A stretch of DNA of 19,594 bases from Candidatus Delongbacteria bacterium. GTDB lineage: Bacteria; UBA4055. A program made the position numbers and the translations under genes. The DNA is taken from contig JAKLPX010000116.1 in NCBI GenBank assembly GCA_022013635.1, positions 1-19,594 of the forward strand. The letters are read 5' to 3'. Positions within the stretch are counted from its first letter, which is position 1, and each line of letters starts with the position of its first letter. Under the pieces are notes generated by a model, which saw nothing but the letters and a program-made list of their open reading frames with translations, did not search any database and was not told the DNA's origin. Below are positions 1 to 6,265 of the stretch, one piece after another.

Positions 1-153
1 GAACAGATCATCCGCTTTTTCATCATATAGGAATATACTGCATCTGTCGGCGCTCAGAAGCTCTTTAGTTATATCGGTAAGTTTGATAAGAAGGCTTTTC
101 AGGTCTTTTACACTGTCGAGACCCTTGGTTATGGAAGATAATTTGTCGTTCAT
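1..153 (-). CDS. GAF-domain signalling protein, N-terminal fragment (runs off the window)
   Basis: The first 51 residues are present; the rest lies beyond position 1. The protein begins MNDKLSSITKGLDSVKDL and continues into a segment containing ADRCSIFLYDEKADDLF. This is the typical beginning of a GAF domain, where a helix is followed by the strand 'aDRcsiflyd'. GAF domains bind small ligands or mediate dimerisation and are usually joined to an output domain such as a histidine kinase, GGDEF, HD-GYP or PP2C phosphatase. The output domain cannot be seen, so the function stays open. The start ATG at 153-151 has GGAA about 7 nt upstream. A good promoter (187-215) and an upstream terminator (233-263) indicate a separate transcription unit from the lipoprotein operon behind it. 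Confidence 0.75.
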   Translation of the reverse strand, partial: MNDKLSSITKGLDSVKDLKSLLIKLTDITKELLSADRCSIFLYDEKADDLF

Positions 154-186
154 AACTTATTCCGTTTAAATATGTGACAGATTGAT

Positions 187-215
187 AATATACTTAATTT
201 TCATACTCTTTTCAA
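187..215 (-). promoter_or_regulatory. Predicted promoter of the GAF-domain gene
   Basis: On the minus strand, TTGAAA (215-210) is followed by a 17-nt spacer and TATATT (192-187). This is a good sigma-70-like promoter about 35 nt upstream of the GAF gene start. It lies just beyond the terminator of the preceding operon, as expected for an independent transcription unit. Confidence 0.55.
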
Positions 216-232
216 ATCTTAATTAATAAATA

Positions 233-263
233 AAAAAAGCCAAAGATATTCTCGGGCTTTTTT
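233..263 (-). terminator. Rho-independent terminator of the lipoprotein operon
   Basis: The sequences AAAAAAGCC (233-241) and GGCTTTTTT (255-263) form a 9-bp stem with a 13-nt loop and run into a T-tract on the minus strand. It lies 26 nt beyond the stop codon of the TPR/SLH lipoprotein gene. The A/T-symmetrical stem could also work in the other direction. Confidence 0.75.
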
Positions 264-288
264 ATTAAATTAAGTATTCAATTATAAA

Positions 289-1470
289 TCAGAATGTTAT
301 ACTCAGCGCGTTTTGGAAGTCTCTGATTATAAGAAGTGCTTCTGCTCCGGAAACTGTTTTATCTTTTCCGAATTCACCGTTAATATTTGCCTTCATTATT
401 CCTCTTGAAGCACAAACTGCCATTGCGTTATATGCGTAATGATCCGTTCTTACATCGTTGAACATTGAATTTTCCTCGCCGAAATGTTTTGTATAAAGAG
501 ATTCGTCTCCGCTGATTAATACCATCACTTTTAAAAGCATCAAAGCATACTCGGCTCTGGTAATTTTCTTGTCCGGATAAAATTTATGGTCCGGAGCGTT
601 TTCCATTACCCCTTTATTCAAAACGATTTTTATCCAGCTTAATGCCCAATTTCCCGATATATCGTTTGCAGGCTCTTTCTTTTGTTCAGCTTCAGTGTAT
701 TTCAACGGATCGGCCGGAGCGGCAAATTCGTTATTGTATTCTTTTTTCTCTCTTTTATCAAGAACTTGTTCAATCTTCATTTCTTCCACAAAAAGTACTG
801 CAATTTCTGCCTTGCCTACTTCGTTTAGGAGAGCAACTTTTGCTCCGATTTTCGTACCCGGTCTTGCCCTTTCGATCATCTGAACTATTTCCCATTCTTT
901 ATTGGCTTCTGTCGCATAAAGTCCTTTCAGTTTTACTACTTCCGCAAAAGCTGATTTCGCCATTGTGAACTTATAGGCATTCTTGCCTGCAATGCCTTTA
1001 AAATAATAGGCTTCTGCCAATGCGATGTTATCTCTTTGTTCATCAGCAAGTTTAACAGCTTCATCAAATTCCTCTACAGCATCTTCGATCCATTCATCGC
1101 CGTCTATTCCTTTATTCATGAACATTATCGTTCTTCCGTAACAGGTATATGCCAAGGGAAGTTTTGAATTTAGTCCGACTGCTTCTTTTGCGTTATCTTT
1201 AGCCTTATTTTTATCTCCGGTTACCGCAAAATACATACCGAGACCGGCGTAAGCTCCGGCTTTGTCCTCTTTTTTCTTCCAGTCAATTTTTATCGCATCG
1301 TCAAACTCTTTTTTTGCATCATCATAGTTACCATCGTTAAAATACTTCATGCCGATGCTGATATGCATTTCCGGACTATCAAGCACTGATTCTGATTTTC
1401 TGGTCTCCTGACTGCAACTGATCAATATAAACAGAGACACAGCGGTTAATAATATCATTAGTTTTTTCAT
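289..1470 (-). CDS. Lipoprotein with TPR repeats and C-terminal SLH domains
   Basis: This 393-residue protein starts with a lipoprotein signal peptide (MKKLMILLTA..., lipobox LISC, Cys19), so it is probably lipid-anchored and exported. Residues about 35-185 are helical TPR-like repeats; the clearest is SIGMKYFNDGNYDDAKKEFD at 38-57, followed by at least two degenerate repeats. After a Lys/Glu-rich linker (about 230-270), residues about 271-318 and 336-386 resemble two S-layer homology domains, with signatures FYPDKKITRAEYALML and FNDVRTDHYAYNAM...GEFGKDKTVSGAEAL. SLH domains generally bind peptidoglycan or secondary wall polymers. An outer-membrane lipoprotein carrying them could tether the membrane to the wall (inference). 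It is the last gene of a four-gene envelope operon; GGGG of the ribosome binding site lies 8 nt before the start. No characterised orthologue is recognised. Confidence 0.85.
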   Translation of the reverse strand: MKKLMILLTAVSLFILISCSQETRKSESVLDSPEMHISIGMKYFNDGNYDDAKKEFDDAIKIDWKKKEDKAGAYAGLGMYFAVTGDKNKAKDNAKEAVGLNSKLPLAYTCYGRTIMFMNKGIDGDEWIEDAVEEFDEAVKLADEQRDNIALAEAYYFKGIAGKNAYKFTMAKSAFAEVVKLKGLYATEANKEWEIVQMIERARPGTKIGAKVALLNEVGKAEIAVLFVEEMKIEQVLDKREKKEYNNEFAAPADPLKYTEAEQKKEPANDISGNWALSWIKIVLNKGVMENAPDHKFYPDKKITRAEYALMLLKVMVLISGDESLYTKHFGEENSMFNDVRTDHYAYNAMAVCASRGIMKANINGEFGKDKTVSGAEALLIIRDFQNALSITF

Positions 1471-1518
1471 AAATTTACCCCTTTTTAAATATCATTGCTT
1501 TTTAAAGGAAATGACACA

Positions 1519-2487
1519 CTAAATTATAATCGCAATAACTCTGCATTCCTTTAGAAAATTTAATTTTGCGTCCAATTCTTTGATTTTTGAAGCGTCATCG
1601 TCCGAAATGATAATATCTGATTTATTAGTTCCTTTAACTCCAATTGCGTTTATGACCAGCGGATTATTTGAAACTCTTGCGTTTTCTTTTGCCGATTCTA
1701 CCGATTTGAGATAGCCTAACATCCCTTGCTCTACGGCATAATCTTTGTTAACATTTGCGCTTCCGTAAATTTCTTCTCCGGATCTGTTATAAATTTTCGG
1801 AGCTAATGCGGGTCTTAATTGTACGGCTTTACAATCTATTATAAGTCCTGAATATACTGACGGCTGTCCGACAATATCTGATAATTTATAAGTAGCCTCG
1901 CCGACAAGGGGAGTGTTATCGCCGAATTCCGTTTCTTGCAAAACTAAGTCGCTTAGATCTCCGTTCATACTCATTTCTACGGTAACTTCAACAGAACCGT
2001 CCTCGAAATATTTTGGTTCGCCGACGACTTTGAATGCTTTTGCAATACCTTCCACCTGAGTTTTTATCACATCTGAAGTAGTCATATAATTTTCGACCGT
2101 TGTCTCGCTTGACAGATACATTCCTTTCAGAGTAGCCAACAAATCCCTCAGTGCATACATTTTCGCTGCATTGATAGCTCCGGCTCTTTTTACCGCAATA
2201 TTAGGCGCATCAGGATTAGGCGCGCCGATCCCTGTAGCTGTTATTGTTCTGTTCGACCAGTTTATTCCGTTATCTATGTAAGGATCTTCAATATCTTCAT
2301 TTGCGTTTTTTGTTACAACTACCGTTTCATTTATGATTGTTGTTTCAACTTCTTTTGACGGTGTAAAAACTGTTTTTTCTTCCGCATTATCAATTTTTTT
2401 GACAGGCTCAGCTTTTTGAATAGTCTTAGAGCAACCTACTGTCAATAAGAAAACAGCCGCCATCAAAAATGTTATTATTTTTTTCAT
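1519..2487 (-). CDS. LPP20-like lipoprotein (paralogue of the upstream gene)
   Basis: This 322-residue protein has a signal peptide with lipobox LTVGC (Cys19), then a low-complexity Lys/Glu/Thr linker of about 55 residues. Residues about 78-175 form an LPP20/FlgT-N-like domain, including TITATGIGAPNPDAP, AVKRAGAINAAKMYALRDLL and GSVEVTVEMSMNGDLSDL. Residues about 212-322 form a second conserved block (YSGLIIDCKAVQLRPALAPK ... KECRVIAIII). The LPP20 family includes Helicobacter pylori lipoproteins and proteins linked to flagella or the outer membrane; its molecular role is poorly known. The gene starts 19 nt after the stop of its paralogue and shares both blocks almost residue for residue. It differs in carrying a lipid anchor and the long linker. 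The ribosome binding site is GAGGT. The specific function is unknown. Confidence 0.82.
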   Translation of the reverse strand: MKKIITFLMAAVFLLTVGCSKTIQKAEPVKKIDNAEEKTVFTPSKEVETTIINETVVVTKNANEDIEDPYIDNGINWSNRTITATGIGAPNPDAPNIAVKRAGAINAAKMYALRDLLATLKGMYLSSETTVENYMTTSDVIKTQVEGIAKAFKVVGEPKYFEDGSVEVTVEMSMNGDLSDLVLQETEFGDNTPLVGEATYKLSDIVGQPSVYSGLIIDCKAVQLRPALAPKIYNRSGEEIYGSANVNKDYAVEQGMLGYLKSVESAKENARVSNNPLVINAIGVKGTNKSDIIISDDDASKIKELDAKLNFLKECRVIAIII

Positions 2488-2506
2488 CTGTTTACCTCGA
2501 ATAATT

Positions 2507-3319
2507 TTATTTTATTATGGCGATAACTCTGCATTCTCTGAGAAAATTGAGTTTGCTTGATAATTCCTCAATCTTTGACGCGTCGCTGTCGCTTATGATA
2601 ATATCGGCTTTATTTGTGCCTTTTACGCCGATTGCCTTAACGACAAACGGATTATTCGTGACCCTCGCATTTTCCTTTGCCGAATCAACATTTTTGAGAT
2701 ATCCGACCATTCCCTGCTGAACGGCAAAATCTTTATTTACATTTGCGCTTCCGTAAACTTCTTTGCCGGATTGACTGTAAACTTTCGGCGATAAAGCCGG
2801 TCTTAACTGAACTTCTGAACAGTCAATTATCAATCCTGTATAAATGTCCGGTTTGCTTGGAACTAAATCGGATAATTTGTAGGTCGCTTCTTCTGCCAAC
2901 GGCGTCGTATCTCCGAAAGTTTCATTTTTCATCATCAGATCGCTGAGTTTTCCGTCAATACTCATTTCGACGGTAACTTCTACTGAGCCGTCTTCCATAT
3001 ATTTTGGTTCGCCTACCATCTGAAAAGCTCTTGCTATTCCTTCAACTTGAGTTTTGACTACATCGGATGTCGTCATATAATTTTCTGCAGTCTGTTCGCT
3101 TGACAGATACATGCCTTTAATTGATGCCATAAGGTCTCTGATTGCGTACATTTTGGCAGCGTTTATTGCTCCGGCTCTTTTTACCGCAATATTGGGAGCA
3201 TTAGGATTCGGCGCTCCTATTCCGGATGCTGTGACGACTCTTCTTTCCCAATCAATTTCTCCTTGCGCCAATAATGAAATCATTAGTACAAGAATGCCGA
3301 TCAAAGATACTTTCTTCAT
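2507..3319 (-). CDS. LPP20-like secreted protein (non-lipidated paralogue)
   Basis: This 270-residue protein has a cleavable-type signal peptide (MKKVSLIGILVLMISLLAQG) and no lipobox cysteine, so it is probably soluble in the periplasm or secreted. The mature part starts almost directly with the LPP20-like domain: VTASGIGAPNPNAPNIAVKR, then AAKMYAIRDLMASIKGMYLS, then GSVEVTVEMSIDGKLSDL. It continues with the same C-terminal block as its neighbour (YTGLIIDCSEVQLRPALSPK ... RECRVIAIIK). Compared with the downstream lipoprotein it lacks the roughly 55-residue linker. The two genes are evidently a tandem duplication whose products went to different places, one soluble and one membrane-anchored. 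The ribosome binding site is AAGGAG, and the gap to the FecR-domain gene upstream is 25 nt. No characterised orthologue is recognised. Confidence 0.82.
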   Translation of the reverse strand: MKKVSLIGILVLMISLLAQGEIDWERRVVTASGIGAPNPNAPNIAVKRAGAINAAKMYAIRDLMASIKGMYLSSEQTAENYMTTSDVVKTQVEGIARAFQMVGEPKYMEDGSVEVTVEMSIDGKLSDLMMKNETFGDTTPLAEEATYKLSDLVPSKPDIYTGLIIDCSEVQLRPALSPKVYSQSGKEVYGSANVNKDFAVQQGMVGYLKNVDSAKENARVTNNPFVVKAIGVKGTNKADIIISDSDASKIEELSSKLNFLRECRVIAIIK

Positions 3320-3344
3320 AATTACTCCTTCGAGTTATTTTTTT

Positions 3345-4319
3345 TTATTTTAGTCCTTTCTGTCTGTCTCTTTTTTTATTCCAATCCACCCAATCGGTTT
3401 TCTCTGTTTCATCCGAGGCTTTGAATTCTCCGGCTGATACAACTTTTCCGGCTTTATCGAAAGTTATCTGCTGCATATTTTTTACAATATAAACCCAATC
3501 TTCCAAAGAAACTTGTTTCGGTCCCGGTATTTGTTTCGGCCCGAGAGTTTGTTTCGGTTCTTTGAAATCTTTTACGGATTTTGCATCTATCTCATTCATT
3601 TTTTCTTTTGCGTTTGAAATTTTTACTTCGCCGTGATATACCTTCATTTCGGTCAATTCATCTGTTTTTGACATTCTGAAATTAGTGCCTGTTATTGCGG
3701 CTGCGGCGATATCTGTATTCATCATGAATTCGCTTTTTTCGTCTGAGGAATTTACCTGCGCCCAAAGGTCGCCTTCCTCAAGTTTAATGTCTGTTTTCTG
3801 TTTACCGTCTTTTGTTTCTTCGTATAGAGCCACAAGATCAATCGTCGTTTTAGGCGCTAATCTTAAAATATCAAGTCCAGACAGTTCAAGTTCAGCTCTA
3901 GATTTTACCATCGTTTTATACGATTCTCTTGATTTCACAGCGGTTTTTTCGGAAACGCTGGTTTTATAGTCGGATTCTTCAATAGATTTCTTTTTTACAT
4001 TTCCTTCAATATACGACACAATGCCTTTTTCGTCAGTAGTCTTTCGTTCGGTTTTTATAACTTTCGGTTCATCTGTTTTTTTTGGAGTATCTTTAATTGT
4101 TTGAACGGGAGTTTGGACTTTTTTTATTTCATCCGTTACCGTTTCCGCAATCTTTTCTGCTCCCGGTTGCTTTACATCTTCTTCAACTGCCTGAGCTGTC
4201 TTAACGGTTTGTTGAATGGCTTCTTTATTTATTTCAACCGTACCGGTTTCGTCGTTGCTTTTGCACGAAACCTGCATTGCGAACGCGATCAAAATTATTG
4301 TTATAGAAATGTATCTCAT
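3345..4319 (-). CDS. FecR-domain lipoprotein
   Basis: This 324-residue exported protein opens the envelope operon. I place the start at ATG 4319-4317, which has GAGG nine nt upstream and puts the candidate lipid-anchor cysteine at residue 19, as in the two lipoproteins downstream. In-frame ATGs at 4334 and 4361 would add 5 or 14 residues. The cleavage site MQVSC is atypical because of Gln at -3, so lipidation is likely but not certain. A Thr/Lys/Val-rich linker (about 20-95) leads to a FecR-like beta domain (about 99-236) with VSYIEGNVKKKS, ELELSGLDILRLAPKTTIDL, EEGDLWAQV and AAITGTNFRM...VYHGEVKI. Unlike a classical FecR there is no TonB receptor or ECF sigma factor next to it. A short repeat of the tripeptide PKQ (three copies, about residues 255-269) follows the domain. 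Confidence 0.8.
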   Translation of the reverse strand: MRYISITIILIAFAMQVSCKSNDETGTVEINKEAIQQTVKTAQAVEEDVKQPGAEKIAETVTDEIKKVQTPVQTIKDTPKKTDEPKVIKTERKTTDEKGIVSYIEGNVKKKSIEESDYKTSVSEKTAVKSRESYKTMVKSRAELELSGLDILRLAPKTTIDLVALYEETKDGKQKTDIKLEEGDLWAQVNSSDEKSEFMMNTDIAAAAITGTNFRMSKTDELTEMKVYHGEVKISNAKEKMNEIDAKSVKDFKEPKQTLGPKQIPGPKQVSLEDWVYIVKNMQQITFDKAGKVVSAGEFKASDETEKTDWVDWNKKRDRQKGLK

Positions 4320-4392
4320 TATTTTTTTCCTCATTTTCGTTAACTCTTTTTCGTTACGCATTTACAGAAAGTTCTACTTCCTAAATAGATGT

Positions 4393-4423
4393 ATAATATT
4401 GCAAAACTATTTTAAATTGTCAA
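4393..4423 (-). promoter_or_regulatory. Predicted promoter of the FecR/LPP20/TPR-SLH operon
   Basis: On the minus strand a perfect TTGACA (4423-4418) precedes the AT-rich stretch AATATTATAC. The best -10, TATTAT (4398-4393), lies at a 19-nt spacing; the element at 17 nt is AATATT. It is 73 nt upstream of the chosen start. The -35 is clear and the -10 is ambiguous. Confidence 0.45.
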
Positions 4424-4483
4424 CTAAAAAAAAAGTCTAAACTCTAATCAAGCCCGAATTGAACGGAAAATTGTGATTTATTA

Positions 4484-6253
4484 TCATTTTTCTTTACCGG
4501 ATAGTTTGCTTTCGATTATTTTTAAATTATTTCTTGCTTGCTCATTATTCGGATTTATTTCCAATACGCGCTTGTAATTTATGACCGCAAGACCATAATG
4601 CTCCGAAATGAAATACAAATGACCTAAATTAAGATATGGGTCTATAAAATTATTGTCTAATTCTATTGCCTTGGAATATAATTCTTCGGCTTCCTTGAAT
4701 TTCCCTTTTCTGAAATTTATGTTTGCCAGATTATTTAACGATTTCGGATACCCCGGATTTAATTTCAGAGCTTCAGTATAATAGCTTTCTGCTTTATCGT
4801 AGTCCTTTCGTTCCGAATAAATATTTCCTATATTATTGCAAACCCCATAGCTTTGCGTACTTAGTTTATAAGCCTTGAGATAAAACTCTAATGCAGTTTG
4901 AGAATCACCGGCTTTTTTATATGCTTCGGCAATATTATAATTCGGACGAAATTTTTCAGGCGATTTTGAAACAGAGTCGTTCCATAGAAACAATTCGTCC
5001 TTCCAGACTTTATTTCTTTCAAAAGTGCTTATCGCATATACCAGTACGGTAATAGAAAGAATTACAGCAAAAGTGTAATCATTCAGCTTCATTTTATTTT
5101 TGAGATACATTAAGAGAATTGATATTACAAGTCCGTAACTTATAACAGAAGTATAAAGCCTGTGCTCGCTCATCAGGTCAGAAATCGGTAATATGCTTGA
5201 TCTGAGAGATATCATAGCAAAAAACCAAGCGATAGAAAAGCTCAATAATAAATATCCGTTTTTATACAAAACATAAATCACATAAAACAAAGCGAGTATC
5301 AGCGCAAACCCCATTAAAATCCATAATTCAAAAAAATTATGTGGAATAAAGACATGATGATCTATATTTTGACCAATAGGAAAAAATAATAAAAAGATAT
5401 ATTTCGGTATGACTGTGAACTGCGAAAGTAAATATTGCCATCGCGTCGTTTCGGACATATACTCCCTCGGCAGAATATCGGTAATCAATCCGATTATGAC
5501 TGCCAAAGCAAGAACTGATGAAATATAAATGATTAATTTTTTGTTGCTTTCGCCTTTATAGTTTCTGATAAAATATATTTCAAGAAGTAAAATAGCCAAA
5601 GGCATAGTATAAGCAGTTTGTTTTGTCATGACCGACAGAAGTCCGAATACCAAAAACACAGAAAATTCGATAATCCTTTTACGATTGCTGCTTTCTGCTC
5701 TGAACATATAATAAAATATTAAAGCCGCGATATAAAAAGCACCTGATAAAGATTCCATTCTTTGGACGATATATGTCACTGATTCGGTTTGTATCGGGTG
5801 AACGGCAAAGATCAGAGTTGAAAACAGCCGGATATACCGCTTATTCTGAATGATATAATCCTGTTTTATTGATTTGGAATCAAGAAGAAGACCTAGAAGA
5901 ACAAAAACGAGAAGTGACGAAATCAGATGAATCAGCAAATTGACGGCATGATATCCTTTGACTCCGTACCCGCCGTAATAATAATTCACTGCGAAAGTAA
6001 GCTGAGCAGGAGCCCTGTTGATAAAATCGAACCAGTAACCGGGATCATAAAAATTGTTGAGATCCTTTATCTGCCTGTTTTGCTTTATATGGTGGACATC
6101 ATCGTACTGAAATGAATTTTCAAAAGAATTTGAATACGCGATAAAGGTAACCGCTACGATTAATAAAAAAGAAATCGGAATAAAGTTTTTACGGAACATT
6201 TCTTCGCTTTTTTCTTTTGCCGTGCAGCCGGTATTTATTATCTTTTTACTCAT
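4484..6253 (-). CDS. TMTC-like GT-C membrane protein with C-terminal TPRs
   Basis: This 589-residue membrane protein resembles bacterial relatives of the TMTC O-mannosyltransferase family (GT-C fold). A first membrane helix (about 24-42) is followed by a non-cytoplasmic loop containing the YDD motif (residues 50-52), where GT-C enzymes carry catalytic or metal-binding acids. Next comes the family signature around HPIQTESVTYIVQRMESLSG (152-171). About nine to ten further hydrophobic helices run to about residue 415. Four TPRs fill residues about 437-575, for example YNNIAEA-like and LNNLANINFRKGKFKEAEEL units. Such enzymes transfer sugar from a lipid-linked donor to exported protein; donor and acceptor here are unknown. 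It starts 12 nt after the fused spermidine-synthase-like gene and ends in TGA TAA. No clear ribosome binding site precedes ATG 6253; Met19 (6199) is an alternative start. Family level is fairly secure, activity is not. Confidence 0.75.
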   Translation of the reverse strand: MSKKIINTGCTAKEKSEEMFRKNFIPISFLLIVAVTFIAYSNSFENSFQYDDVHHIKQNRQIKDLNNFYDPGYWFDFINRAPAQLTFAVNYYYGGYGVKGYHAVNLLIHLISSLLVFVLLGLLLDSKSIKQDYIIQNKRYIRLFSTLIFAVHPIQTESVTYIVQRMESLSGAFYIAALIFYYMFRAESSNRKRIIEFSVFLVFGLLSVMTKQTAYTMPLAILLLEIYFIRNYKGESNKKLIIYISSVLALAVIIGLITDILPREYMSETTRWQYLLSQFTVIPKYIFLLFFPIGQNIDHHVFIPHNFFELWILMGFALILALFYVIYVLYKNGYLLLSFSIAWFFAMISLRSSILPISDLMSEHRLYTSVISYGLVISILLMYLKNKMKLNDYTFAVILSITVLVYAISTFERNKVWKDELFLWNDSVSKSPEKFRPNYNIAEAYKKAGDSQTALEFYLKAYKLSTQSYGVCNNIGNIYSERKDYDKAESYYTEALKLNPGYPKSLNNLANINFRKGKFKEAEELYSKAIELDNNFIDPYLNLGHLYFISEHYGLAVINYKRVLEINPNNEQARNNLKIIESKLSGKEK

Positions 6254-6265
6254 GCGGATTAAATT

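Noticed and set aside
642..968. 108-codon plus-strand frame over the TPR-SLH lipoprotein gene
   Set aside because: It is opposite a gene with signal peptide and clear domains, with no ribosome binding site noted; it is a shadow frame.
3345..4319. Classical FecR/FecI/TonB iron-signalling system
   Set aside because: The FecR domain is on a lipoprotein-like export signal without the inner-membrane anti-sigma arrangement, and neither an ECF sigma factor nor a TonB receptor is adjacent.
4430..4483. Terminator behind the TMTC-like gene
   Set aside because: A T-run is present on the minus strand, but only very short stems (4 bp or less) can be drawn in front of it, so no terminator is called.
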